A stretch of 30,446 nucleotides of DNA from a virus, in IMG/VR virus record IMGVR_UViG_3300035659_001266, positions 1 to 30,446 of that record, one strand, 5' to 3'. Made by a program: the position numbers and the translations under genes. The notes below the pieces were generated by a model, which was given only the letters and a program-made list of their open reading frames with translations, made no database searches and was not told the origin of the DNA. Below are positions 8,695-17,012 of this stretch, one piece after another; within the stretch, counting starts at the first letter, position 1, and each line of letters begins with the position of its first letter.

Positions 8695-8738
8695 TCAACT
8701 GGGTGTGACGGCACCCTCATTGTCGATCTATCCTGTGG

Positions 8739-8768
8739 CCCTCCGCGACCGTCGGTTTCGCGCGAGGG
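8739..8768 (+). other. GC-rich stem-loop ahead of the beta-helix gene
   Basis: CCCTCCGCG (8739-8747) pairs with CGCG and GAGGG (8759-8768), with one bulged C at 8763 and an 11-base loop. No T-run follows, and the AGGAGGAG ribosome site lies just downstream. The remainder of the 93-base gap shows nothing else. Confidence 0.35.
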
Positions 8769-8787
8769 AGCAGGAGGAGAGACAATC

Positions 8788-9714
8788 ATGCCCACTCAAT
8801 CTATCGCTCGCGTCGTCTCCACCGGGTACGTTCCGTCGTTCAAGTACGCAGACGGATTCTCCAGCGTCGACGGCATCCTCTACCAGCGCACCGACGACGG
8901 CGTCTTCCCCATCGCTCACGGATCGTACGGCGCCATCGTGGTCGATCCCCTCGGGCCGATCACCACGCTGACGCAAGCCTTCTCGAAAGTCACCGCCGAC
9001 ATCAAAACGATTCTCCTCAACCCCGGCGAATACACCGAACCGGCGGCCGTGGACTGGCCGACACTGAAGGGTGTCTCCGTCATCGGCATCGGCGGCGCCG
9101 CCGTGACACAGATTTTGGCCTCCGCAGGAACGAAGGTCATCAACGTCGCTCCCGGCGTCCAGACATCGAGCTTCACCGGCCTCCTGCAAGGCGTGGAAAT
9201 CGTCCACGACCTCGGCAGCCAGTCGGGAATTCGGTTCGACAACACCGGGATGACGAAGAAACTCGGCTTCAACATCGTGGACTGCATGTTCTCGCCAGAC
9301 GACGGCGAAGTCGACAACTCGATTGACGTGGCCGTCCACGGAGACGCCGGAAATTCCATCCGGATCTACGTGCAGGGGAAACCCGGCCAGAACGAAATCG
9401 GCGGACGTGTCTACTTCAAGACCGTCAACAACGCCGACCGGCTGCATCTGGAAAACTGTTGGCTCGTCGGCGGCGACGGCAGCACGAACGCGGCGATCTA
9501 CACCAGCAGCGATGCGATTGAATTCCGCTTGCGGCTATTCCGCTGCGTCGTGCCGCACAATTCGGGCACGTCAGGCGGCAACGGACTCCAGCGGATCGCC
9601 GCGGTAAATTGCTACTCGTGGATCGACTACGACGATCTCACGCAGGAAATCTTCGCCGCGCTCGACTCCAACGACATGATCGGCAGCCACACCGAACAGA
9701 CCATCGTCGCGTAA
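8788..9714 (+). CDS. Beta-helix-like protein, probable head fibre or decoration
   Basis: A 308-residue protein that looks like a right-handed parallel beta-helix: short repeated strands with N, G and D turns, as in V-S-V-I-G-I-G-G, G-V-E-I-V-H-D-L, R-L-H-L-E-N-C-W-L-V-G-G and R-L-R-L-F-R-C-V-V. N-P-G-E-Y-T near residue 75 opens the helix, as is typical of pectate-lyase-like proteins. Such folds are usual in spikes that bind or degrade polysaccharide; no catalytic residues can be assigned. Lying between the coat and adaptor genes rather than among tail genes, it may decorate the head. The ribosome site AGGAGGAG is very strong, implying high expression. Confidence 0.7.
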   Translation: MPTQSIARVVSTGYVPSFKYADGFSSVDGILYQRTDDGVFPIAHGSYGAIVVDPLGPITTLTQAFSKVTADIKTILLNPGEYTEPAAVDWPTLKGVSVIGIGGAAVTQILASAGTKVINVAPGVQTSSFTGLLQGVEIVHDLGSQSGIRFDNTGMTKKLGFNIVDCMFSPDDGEVDNSIDVAVHGDAGNSIRIYVQGKPGQNEIGGRVYFKTVNNADRLHLENCWLVGGDGSTNAAIYTSSDAIEFRLRLFRCVVPHNSGTSGGNGLQRIAAVNCYSWIDYDDLTQEIFAALDSNDMIGSHTEQTIVA

Positions 9715-9739
9715 CGTCAGCCAACCAGAGGAACACACA

Positions 9740-10150
9740 ATGGCATGGCGTTCACAGGGAGACGGCGGGCGGTTCATCCGTGAGAAATACACGGATGTCT
9801 CTACCTCCGTCCGCTTCATCAACACCTACGGGGGAAGCGATCCGTTGATTGTTTCGCCCGGAGCAAAATACACGATCTTCATTCAGCGAGTGCTGTTCCT
9901 TTGCACCACTGACGCGGCGCAAACGCTCACCGTGAGAGATAGCGCCAGCACGCCGGTTGTGGCCGCCTTCGTCGCGTCCAGTCCCGGCGTCGTTCTCAAG
10001 ACGTTTGACTTCGGCGCCGACGGGCAGCCGATGACGCAGGGCAAAGACATCGACATCTCTGTCTCCGCCGCGGGACTCGCGGGATGGGTGTCGGTAGAAG
10101 CCTACGCACGAATCCTGCCAGAAGCCGGACTCGTGCCAAGCAATCTCTAG
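9740..10150 (+). CDS. Hypothetical beta-rich virion-module protein (136 aa)
   Basis: Alternating hydrophobic strands (Y-T-I-F-I-Q-R-V-L-F-L, T-L-T-V-R-D, V-V-A-A-F-V-A) and few helices suggest a beta-sandwich. No family recognised. The ribosome site is AGAGGAA. It ends just before the strongest stem-loop in the window. Its place last in the small-gene run before the adaptor suggests a head decoration or minor head protein. Confidence 0.7.
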   Translation: MAWRSQGDGGRFIREKYTDVSTSVRFINTYGGSDPLIVSPGAKYTIFIQRVLFLCTTDAAQTLTVRDSASTPVVAAFVASSPGVVLKTFDFGADGQPMTQGKDIDISVSAAGLAGWVSVEAYARILPEAGLVPSNL

Positions 10151-10158
10151 TCGCCGCA

Positions 10159-10188
10159 CGGCGGGAACATCGCACGGTGTTCCCGCCG
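10159..10188 (+). other. Perfect 11-bp stem-loop before the adaptor gene
   Basis: CGGCGGGAACA (10159-10169) and TGTTCCCGCCG (10178-10188) pair perfectly around the loop TCGCACGG. It fills most of a 54-base gap. The bases after it (CTCCCCGGGAGATTC) hold the adaptor's ribosome site and no T-run, so it is not a standard Rho-independent terminator. It could be a transcript 3'-end or cleavage element separating head and tail genes. Confidence 0.65.
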
Positions 10189-10204
10189 CTCCCCGGGAGA
10201 TTCA

Positions 10205-10906
10205 ATGGCTACCGCGCTGTCCTCGCTCATCACCATCGCACGGTACAACCTCAACGAGCCCGTCGCCTCATTTTGGAGCGATGCCGAACTCCTCGCATGG
10301 ATGAACCTTGGCATCAAAGCCCTCTGGCGGGCACTCAACGACAACTATCAGGATTTCTTTCTGACCAACGACGCCAGCAACGTCTCGATGGCCGCCGCCA
10401 CCACCACCTTGACCGGCGTACCCGCGAACGTTGCAACCATTCGTGGCATCGAACCGCGCGTGCCCTCGAATTACCCCGGCATCCGGTTCGAATCGCGAAA
10501 CTACATGCACCCGCTGTTTCAGTCGGCCCGGTCATCGTCGCCCATCGACCCGGCCCAAAGCGCCTTGATCTACTTCTGGATGACTGGCGCCGGCGCACCC
10601 GTCGCAGCGCCCACCATCTACGTCGCCCCCACCCTCTCGTCCACCATGCTGCTTCGGCTCGTGTACGTCCCCACGCTTGCCCTCGTCGCATCGTCAGGCA
10701 ACAATCCGATTCCCTTCGAGTCCGACGCCGCGCTCGTCGCGTGGACGACCGCCTATGCGCTCGCCAAGCGAAAAGAAAGCCAGACGCCAGACGCGGAATG
10801 GATCTCGATCTTCGCGACGGAAAAGGCCAATATCCTCACCGCAGCCACACCACGCCAAACCCAAGACGACGAAGTCGCCGAAGGCTTATTCGAGGGAATG
10901 ATGTGA
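10205..10906 (+). CDS. Head-tail adaptor, P22 gp4-like
   Basis: A 233-residue protein whose N-terminus, L-x-x-L-I-T-I-A-R-Y-N-L-N-E-P, then F-W-S-D-A-E-L-L-A-W-M-N-L-G-I-K-A-L, matches the pattern of phage adaptors (P22 gp4, HK97 gp6-type) that bind below the portal: a helix, an acidic turn and a helix. A beta region (residues ~60-160) and a C-terminal helical segment with A-L-A-K-R-K-E follow. It stands between head genes and tail-hub genes, as expected. It would close the filled head and give the tail its docking surface. Confidence 0.75.
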   Translation: MATALSSLITIARYNLNEPVASFWSDAELLAWMNLGIKALWRALNDNYQDFFLTNDASNVSMAAATTTLTGVPANVATIRGIEPRVPSNYPGIRFESRNYMHPLFQSARSSSPIDPAQSALIYFWMTGAGAPVAAPTIYVAPTLSSTMLLRLVYVPTLALVASSGNNPIPFESDAALVAWTTAYALAKRKESQTPDAEWISIFATEKANILTAATPRQTQDDEVAEGLFEGMM

Positions 10907-10909
10907 CCG

Positions 10910-11359
10910 ATGGGCAAGAAACTCAACATCTACAATCTTGCCGACATCGGCGTCGACGTGACCGCATCTCCCCTCCACCGCAAACCGGGCACGCTCACCA
11001 AGGCCCAGAACGCCGTCATGCTGCCCAACGAGGCGGAAGGCGCGATTGAAAAACGCGGTGGACTGCAAGCCATCGGCGACGACCTCACGCAACACATCTG
11101 GGGCGGCGCGAATATCCCGCTCAACCCGGCCACCGTTCAGCGGCTCTGGGTCGCCCTTGAAGACACGTCTGTAGAAAAGACATGGATCCACTCGATTGAC
11201 GGAACAACGTGGCTCGTCGCGACGATTCCGGCTGCCGCCTTCCAAGCGCAACGCCGCAAGCCGTCGTACCACCACCTGTTTCAACCCCCGGCCACGGTCG
11301 CCATTGTCAATCGGATGATCTATCCCTCGGACGCCTACGCCATCTATGAGGACGCCTAA
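10910..11359 (+). CDS. Tail-hub/nozzle N-terminal fragment (149 aa)
   Basis: The N-terminus has the pattern of phage tail nozzle or stabilisation proteins (P22 gp10-type role): a short lead-in, then K-A-Q-N-A-V-M-L-P and an E-K-R-G-G-L motif near residue 50. This motif normally opens a long propeller protein, yet here the ORF stops after 149 residues at Y-P-S-D-A-Y-A-I-Y-E-D-A. The stop shares bases with the next ATG (TAATG), so ribosomes may pass straight on. I infer that the 149, 669 and 532-residue ORFs are parts of a tail-hub system usually carried on fewer, longer polypeptides. No good ribosome site precedes it; translation is likely coupled to the adaptor gene three bases upstream. Confidence 0.7.
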   Translation: MGKKLNIYNLADIGVDVTASPLHRKPGTLTKAQNAVMLPNEAEGAIEKRGGLQAIGDDLTQHIWGGANIPLNPATVQRLWVALEDTSVEKTWIHSIDGTTWLVATIPAAAFQAQRRKPSYHHLFQPPATVAIVNRMIYPSDAYAIYEDA

Positions 11360-13368
11360 TGCCAGCAACCATTGACGCCTTTGCTGGCACCATCGGAGTC
11401 TCTGGCGCCACAGGCGACGGCGGACTCGCCACGGCCGCCACGCTCGCCGGAGTTGGGGCGCTCGCACTCGCTTCGAACGGCGACGTATATTTCTCCGATG
11501 ACGCCAACAACGCCGTCCGGAACATCGCCGCGGCCACCGCGTTCATATCGCTCTACGGAGGAATCTACGGCAACGCCGGCGCACCCGTGGAAGGCGTCAT
11601 TCCGACAGCATCTCCAATCGCGAAGCCAGTTGGCATCGCGATCAACGCGGCCGGAGACATCTACATCGGCGACCGCGGCAATGCGTGCGTTCGAAAAGTC
11701 TCTATCGCAACAGGATTCATTGACACCATCGCGGGCATCCCCGGAGACTCCGGGACGAGCGGCGACGGCGGCGCCGCAACCGCAGCCAAACTGTTTAATG
11801 TCCAAGGGCTAGCCCTCGATTCGGCGGGCAATCTCTATATCGCCGATTCAAACCGCATTCGCAAAGTCACGGTCGGAACCGGACTCATCTCGACCGTCGC
11901 CGGACATCTGCTGCCCGAAACAACCCTCGGAGACGGCGGCCTCGCCACAACCGCCACGATCTTCAGATACAACTACGCGGTAGCACTCGATGCCTCCGAC
12001 AATCTGTATATCGGGGGATGGTCCGATGGTGTCGGCGTCTGCGAATTTCGCATTCGCAAAGTCGACGCGGGAACGGGCAACATTTCAACCATCGCTGGCA
12101 CGGGCGTAGAAGGATACGACGGCGACGGCGGACTCGCCACGGCCGCGAAAATTGGCGTGCCCATCGCGATCACCATCGACACCGACGGAAACGTCTATTT
12201 CTCCGACACGGACTTCGCTCCGTATATCCGCCGCATCGACGCGGATACAGGCATCATCACGACCGTCGCTGGTATCGGCACATGGGGAGCCACCGGAGAC
12301 GGCGGCGACCCACTCGCCGCAGAAATCAGCACCGTCAATGCGCTCGTCGTGTCTCCAGACGGCGACACCCTCTATCTTGGAGATTCCGACAACTACCTGA
12401 TTCGCGTCATCACCGGACTCCTGCCCGTTCCCCCATCACCCGGCGCTATCGGCGGTCCCCCGCTCCGCCTCTTTGACGGCGTCAACGACTATCCGTTCTG
12501 CACGATTCCATACAATCAACAAATTCAAATTGCCGCCGGATCGACGCCGACCTACGCCTCGACCGTCGGACAAATTGTGAAGTTCCAAGGAACGTTCTAC
12601 GCCATTTCGCTCGACGACTCCGCCACGGTACGAGGAACGGTCTGGCGCATCAACCCACGTTCGGGACAACTGAGTCGCCTTGGCAACGGCTTCGCCAAGA
12701 CCGGATCGGCCATAGGAACGGAAAGCAATCACGGCGCCCCGTGGCGTCTGGCGGCATGGAACGGCCGTCTCTGGGTAGTCACCAATCAACTCGAATCGGC
12801 GACATGCGCCGTCCTCAGTATCCGACCAGACTCAGACACGACATGGGACGAAGACAAGGAAATCGCGACCAGTTTCGGGACCGGGCTCGTCGCTGCCTTC
12901 GGCAATCTCTACGTCACGTTCATGTACGCCGCGGCTGCCACACCGAAAGCGATCTGGGAACGCAACGCGCTCGGGACGTGGACAGCGCGCGCGACGATGG
13001 TGTCCGCTGGCTACGCGGGGTTTTTCAAACCATTCGTCTTCGACAGCAAACTCTTTGCCTTCAAACAGGATGAAGTCTCGGGGTCCGTCACGTCGATCAT
13101 CGCGACACTCGACGGCACAACATGGACCGAAGACCTCTCAGATGGCGACCTCAACACGCTAGTCGGACAAGAACTCAACGACGCGAAGGTCGGAGGCATC
13201 ATGACGTTCAAGGGCAACCTGTACGTCATCATCATCGGCGAAGAACCCGGGGCGGCGGGCAAGATTCTCAAACGAATCCCCGGCGCGATTGGCGGCACAT
13301 GGACGCTGCAACACACCGCCACGGAAGGCTTGACAGGCTACGGCGCCGTGTTGACGACGCTGGAATAA
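11359..13368 (+). CDS. NHL-repeat propeller protein fused to a second tail-hub domain (669 aa)
   Basis: Residues ~7-354 form six NHL-type repeats, each with a G-D-G-G-L-A-T-A-A-like entry, an A-x-D-x-x-G-N-x-Y-x-x-D core and an I-R-K-V...T-G-x-I-S-T-V-A-G exit. This is the layout of a six-bladed beta-propeller; repeats 1, 2 and 6 are the most diverged. After a Pro-rich linker, residues ~370-669 are a different region with alternating strands and W, G and D turns (P-L-R-L-F-D-G-V-N-D-Y-P; G-R-L-W-V-V-T-N), like the body of phage hub proteins. NHL propellers usually bind proteins or glycans, so a receptor or docking role is plausible. It starts in TAATG overlap with the 149-residue ORF. Codon choice matches the phage neighbours. 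Confidence 0.8.
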   Translation: MPATIDAFAGTIGVSGATGDGGLATAATLAGVGALALASNGDVYFSDDANNAVRNIAAATAFISLYGGIYGNAGAPVEGVIPTASPIAKPVGIAINAAGDIYIGDRGNACVRKVSIATGFIDTIAGIPGDSGTSGDGGAATAAKLFNVQGLALDSAGNLYIADSNRIRKVTVGTGLISTVAGHLLPETTLGDGGLATTATIFRYNYAVALDASDNLYIGGWSDGVGVCEFRIRKVDAGTGNISTIAGTGVEGYDGDGGLATAAKIGVPIAITIDTDGNVYFSDTDFAPYIRRIDADTGIITTVAGIGTWGATGDGGDPLAAEISTVNALVVSPDGDTLYLGDSDNYLIRVITGLLPVPPSPGAIGGPPLRLFDGVNDYPFCTIPYNQQIQIAAGSTPTYASTVGQIVKFQGTFYAISLDDSATVRGTVWRINPRSGQLSRLGNGFAKTGSAIGTESNHGAPWRLAAWNGRLWVVTNQLESATCAVLSIRPDSDTTWDEDKEIATSFGTGLVAAFGNLYVTFMYAAAATPKAIWERNALGTWTARATMVSAGYAGFFKPFVFDSKLFAFKQDEVSGSVTSIIATLDGTTWTEDLSDGDLNTLVGQELNDAKVGGIMTFKGNLYVIIIGEEPGAAGKILKRIPGAIGGTWTLQHTATEGLTGYGAVLTTLE

Positions 13369-13371
13369 CAC

Positions 13372-14970
13372 ATGGCCGACTATCTCGTTCAGAGCGGAAC
13401 CAAACTGTACAAGGTCACTCCGGGCGGAGTCGCAACCGAACTGACGCTTCCCTCTGGCGTCACGTTGCGCGCAGAACGGTCGCGCTTCGCCCAACTCGCG
13501 AAAAACACCGTGATGGTCGGTTCACCCACCCGCTCACTCTGGATCAACGAAGACTTCACCGTTCGCACCCAGACCCTTCGTCCTCCAGCCTACGCGCCCA
13601 TTCTCAGCGCGACCGGCAGCGGTTCTCTCAGCGGCAGTTTCCGAGTCCGGGTGTCCTTCTACGTCGCCGACGCAGACGACAACATCATTCTCGAATCCCC
13701 ACTCGGCCCGCCCTCCGAAGCCTCCGCCACCCTTGCGTCACAACTCCTAAAGTGTCAGGCCATCCCCCTCAGCGGAGACAGCCTCACAGGATTAGGCCGG
13801 CGCCTCTACCGCACCACCACAGGCCCGGGTTCGGTGTACTACCCGTGGCTCGACCTCGGGAACAACACCGCCACTGACGCGGCCGACGACCTGTCCGATG
13901 CCGCGCTCATTCTCTTGCCCGCCGTCACGACATTGGTCAACCCTCCGGGCACCACGCCGGGAGACTCCGCGCGATTGATTACGGTCTGGAAAAATCGGCT
14001 GTTCCTCTGCGGCGAGGAAGACATTGACGTAGTTCATTTCAGCGAAGACGGGAGCTTCTACCAATTCCTCGACGGCAACGACTTCCCGGTCAAACCGCTG
14101 AATCAGAACGCGCGCGGCCTTGTCGCGTTTGCCGCCCGACGCGATGAACTCGGATTGTTCAAAACCAACGTCGCATGGAAACTCGTCGGATCGTCGCCCG
14201 CCAACTGGGATCAACTGAAGATCGCGGAACAGATTGGCTGTGTCTCGCAAGACAGCGTCGTCATCATCAAGGATGTCGCCTACTGGCTCGGGCGAGACGG
14301 CGTCTATTCGTGGGGACCAGAAGGACTCGCCCCGATCACACGAGAACGTGTCCACCCGTGGTTTACCACGAACGATGTCTTTAACCGGGAAGCATTCGAA
14401 AACAGTTTCGCCGCGTACAACCCGGTCCTCGACACCTATGAACTATTCCTTCCCGCGACAGGCGGAACGGCGATCAACCGTTGGGTGTCCTATTCGCTCG
14501 CCCGCAAAACATGGATGGGACCACACAAGACCGGCGGATTCACGCCGTCGTTTGCCTTCAACGTCGATGATGCCACCGACCAACAGATTCCACTCGTCTG
14601 CGGCACCAACGGCACTCTCTATGCGATGAATAGCGAACTGGCCCGAGACGGCGCGAACACGTCCATCGACTTCGACGTGGACCTCGCACATCTGCACATC
14701 GACGTTCCCGACGACATCAAACACTTTGGCGAAATGGGCGCGCGCGCACGGGTAGAATCCGGTGGCGTCCTCACCATCACTCCCTCGGTTGGCGAACTGG
14801 ACGCTCCGGCTGGAGCCCCGATTGCGTTTGCGCTCACGGAAGGCCGCCTCCGCGCTCGAATCCTCGGGAATGGCCGTTTCGCGCGCCTCAACATCAACCA
14901 GAACACGGTCAACGTCGCCGTTCGTCTCTACGGTTGCGAAGTGCCCTACCACGTCATCGGGAGAGACTGA
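13372..14970 (+). CDS. Tail hub/nozzle-type propeller protein (532 aa)
   Basis: It opens with Y-L-V-Q-S-G-T-K-L-Y-K-V, a propeller blade pattern, then has an Ig/fibronectin-like insert at roughly residues 65-130 and further blades: W-K-N-R-L-F-L-C-G, V-A-Y-W-L-G-R-D-G-V-Y-S-W-G and W-V-S-Y-S-L-A-R-K-T-W. This layout is common in podovirus hub or nozzle proteins that cap the tail. The C-terminal 100 residues are beta-rich with a final domain suited to fibre attachment. The ATG follows the previous stop by three bases. The sequence reads like the C-terminal continuation of the 149-residue ORF's protein, supporting a split gene. Confidence 0.8.
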   Translation: MADYLVQSGTKLYKVTPGGVATELTLPSGVTLRAERSRFAQLAKNTVMVGSPTRSLWINEDFTVRTQTLRPPAYAPILSATGSGSLSGSFRVRVSFYVADADDNIILESPLGPPSEASATLASQLLKCQAIPLSGDSLTGLGRRLYRTTTGPGSVYYPWLDLGNNTATDAADDLSDAALILLPAVTTLVNPPGTTPGDSARLITVWKNRLFLCGEEDIDVVHFSEDGSFYQFLDGNDFPVKPLNQNARGLVAFAARRDELGLFKTNVAWKLVGSSPANWDQLKIAEQIGCVSQDSVVIIKDVAYWLGRDGVYSWGPEGLAPITRERVHPWFTTNDVFNREAFENSFAAYNPVLDTYELFLPATGGTAINRWVSYSLARKTWMGPHKTGGFTPSFAFNVDDATDQQIPLVCGTNGTLYAMNSELARDGANTSIDFDVDLAHLHIDVPDDIKHFGEMGARARVESGGVLTITPSVGELDAPAGAPIAFALTEGRLRARILGNGRFARLNINQNTVNVAVRLYGCEVPYHVIGRD

Positions 14971-14971
14971 C

Positions 14972-17011
14972 GTGGCTCCGCCGAAACGCTCTCGGTCGAA
15001 ACTCTACGACATCCAGTGGCCGATTGTCGCGCAGCAGATCGAAAACATCAATGCCAACTTCGACCGGCTCTTTGCGGACCTCTACGCGGCAGACACAGCG
15101 GCGCTCTTTGCTGACAACATCCTCGCGGCTGAATGGGGCGGAACCGGCCTTGGCACGTACACGATTGGCGATCTGCTGTACGCCGACGGCGAACACACTC
15201 TCGCCGCACTTCCAGCGGGCACAGCCGGATACCATCTGGCGTCAGGCGGCGCCGCCACCGCTCCATCGTGGGTCACGAATCTCCACAATCTACTCTCCGC
15301 CACCCACCCCGACACGACGGCCGCCGCCGTAGTACGCGGCGACCTCATCGCGGGCATCGGCGTGAGTCCGAAGTGGGAACGGCTGGCCAAAGGCTCAGCG
15401 ACCCACATTCTCACAATGGGCGCCAATGAGCCATCGTGGGCAGCCCCCGTATCCCAGACCTCCGCCTTGCTCTCAGCCACCCACACTGACACGACGGCCG
15501 CCGCCGTGGTACGCGGCGACCTCATCGCGGGCATCGGCGTGAGTCCGAAGTGGGAACGGCTGGCCAAAGGCACCAGCGGCTATGCCTTGATCATGGGCGC
15601 GGACGACCCCGCGTGGACCGCAATCCCGTACCCAATCACCGGCAGCGGCACCCTCAACGTCGTCACGAAGTTCACCGCCGCCGGCGCCATCGGCGATACC
15701 CCGTGGACCGACGTAGGCGGCATTCTCCGCGGCCTCACCGACCCAACCGCCCCAACCGACGCGGCCACCAAGGAGTATGTCGACCTCGCCGTCCGTTCGC
15801 TGGAAATCACCGAATTCTATACCGCCGCCGTCGTCTCGCCGAACCTGTACACGATGGACAACGCCGCGACCGCCGCCGGAACCGTCACGTCTCTCTCGAC
15901 GGTTGGCGCAGCCGATGTCTTGATGTTTTCGTTCATCACACCAGTCGGGCATCCCAATCTCGACCGTATGCTCCAAGGGATGTACGACTCGCACTTCCAC
16001 ATGAAAATCGCGACAGCGGGTTCCACCATTGTCGCCTACTTCAAACTGCGCCACTGTGACGCCGCGGGCGCGACACTCGCCACGCTCGGTACCCAATCTG
16101 ACAATTCAGACCCGCTGACCTCCGACAACCTCGAATACAACGTCCACCTGTATCTCGCGGCTGAAGTCACCTTCGCGCTGACCGACCGTATACGCATCGA
16201 CTTCTACGGCACCCACACGGCCGGAGCCGCGAAAAGCGTCATCATGGCCATCGGAGGCGTCGACAACTCGCACTTCTCTCTGCGCGTTGACGCGACCGAA
16301 CTCGCTGCGATCTTCGTGCCCTACTCAGGCGCCGTACACGACCTCACGATGGGCACCAAGGTCATTACGGCAGCAGGGTTCAACGGGTTGGTACTGACGG
16401 AGACGGCGGGAGGCTTTACCATCGAAGGCGGCACGGGCAGCCAGACCTTGACGGTGACAACGACCGGCACCCTCGGCACCGCGGCCTACACGCCAGTCGG
16501 AGACTACTCACCCGTTGCCGGATCCAGCAGCATCGTCACCGTCGGCACCATCACGAGCGGGATCTGGAATGCGGGCGCGCTCACCAGCAGCGGCGCGATC
16601 AAAGAACGCGCACGCGCAACGGCCCTCGGCGAATGGATCACTCCAGCATTCTCGGCCGGAAACTTCACGGCGATCAACGCGATGACGTGGACCGTCGGGG
16701 CGGGCGATGTCATCACCTACGCGTACACACTCATCGGTAAAACGATGGTTGTGGTCTTTGCCATCCACACCAGCAGCATCGGCGGCACGCCAGACGCCTA
16801 CATCTATATCGCCATCCCCGGCGGATTCACCGCGGCGAAACAGGCCAACTCGTTCGCCCGCATCTGGGAGAATGGCGCGGATTCGTCCGGTATCGTCTAC
16901 GTCCTTCCCGGCGGGAGCGTCATCAACATCATCATACAGGGCGGCGGCAACTTCGCGGCCTCGACGGATACGACCTACGTGCAAGGCGAAATCGTCTTCG
17001 AAATCTCCTAA
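14972..17011 (+). CDS. Tail fibre with tandem repeats (679 aa), GTG start
   Basis: I place the start at the GTG at 14972, two bases after the hub stop, with GGGAGAG upstream; the frame stays open farther upstream but overlaps the hub gene with shadow-like sequence. The N-terminus has a helix with I-E-N-I-N-A-N-F-D-R-L-F, typical of fibre or baseplate anchors. Fibre-type modules follow: W-G-G-T-G-L-G-T-Y-T-I-G-D-L-L-Y-A, then two copies of a 59-residue unit with D-T-T-A-A-A-V-V-R-G-D-L-I and S-P-K-W-E-R-L-A-K-G. The C-terminal 250 residues are Gly/Thr-rich strands ending in a compact domain that is probably the receptor-binding tip. Roles are inferred from these modules and from position after the hub. 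Confidence 0.85.
   Translation: MAPPKRSRSKLYDIQWPIVAQQIENINANFDRLFADLYAADTAALFADNILAAEWGGTGLGTYTIGDLLYADGEHTLAALPAGTAGYHLASGGAATAPSWVTNLHNLLSATHPDTTAAAVVRGDLIAGIGVSPKWERLAKGSATHILTMGANEPSWAAPVSQTSALLSATHTDTTAAAVVRGDLIAGIGVSPKWERLAKGTSGYALIMGADDPAWTAIPYPITGSGTLNVVTKFTAAGAIGDTPWTDVGGILRGLTDPTAPTDAATKEYVDLAVRSLEITEFYTAAVVSPNLYTMDNAATAAGTVTSLSTVGAADVLMFSFITPVGHPNLDRMLQGMYDSHFHMKIATAGSTIVAYFKLRHCDAAGATLATLGTQSDNSDPLTSDNLEYNVHLYLAAEVTFALTDRIRIDFYGTHTAGAAKSVIMAIGGVDNSHFSLRVDATELAAIFVPYSGAVHDLTMGTKVITAAGFNGLVLTETAGGFTIEGGTGSQTLTVTTTGTLGTAAYTPVGDYSPVAGSSSIVTVGTITSGIWNAGALTSSGAIKERARATALGEWITPAFSAGNFTAINAMTWTVGAGDVITYAYTLIGKTMVVVFAIHTSSIGGTPDAYIYIAIPGGFTAAKQANSFARIWENGADSSGIVYVLPGGSVINIIIQGGGNFAASTDTTYVQGEIVFEIS
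15294..15571 (+). repeat. Two tandem 177-bp units within the fibre gene
   Basis: The 84-base segments 15311-15394 and 15488-15571 differ by one base (GTAGTACGC versus GTGGTACGC). The match extends leftward with more mismatches, to about 15294 and 15471. The spacing is 177 bases, exactly 59 codons, so copy number can change without breaking the frame. Confidence 0.9.
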
Positions 17012-17012
17012 G

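Noticed and set aside
14762-14971. Upstream extension of the fibre ORF to 14762
   Set aside because: It overlaps the hub gene by 209 bases and its residues are Arg/Ser/Leu-rich shadow sequence; GTG at 14972 with GGGAGAG fits better.
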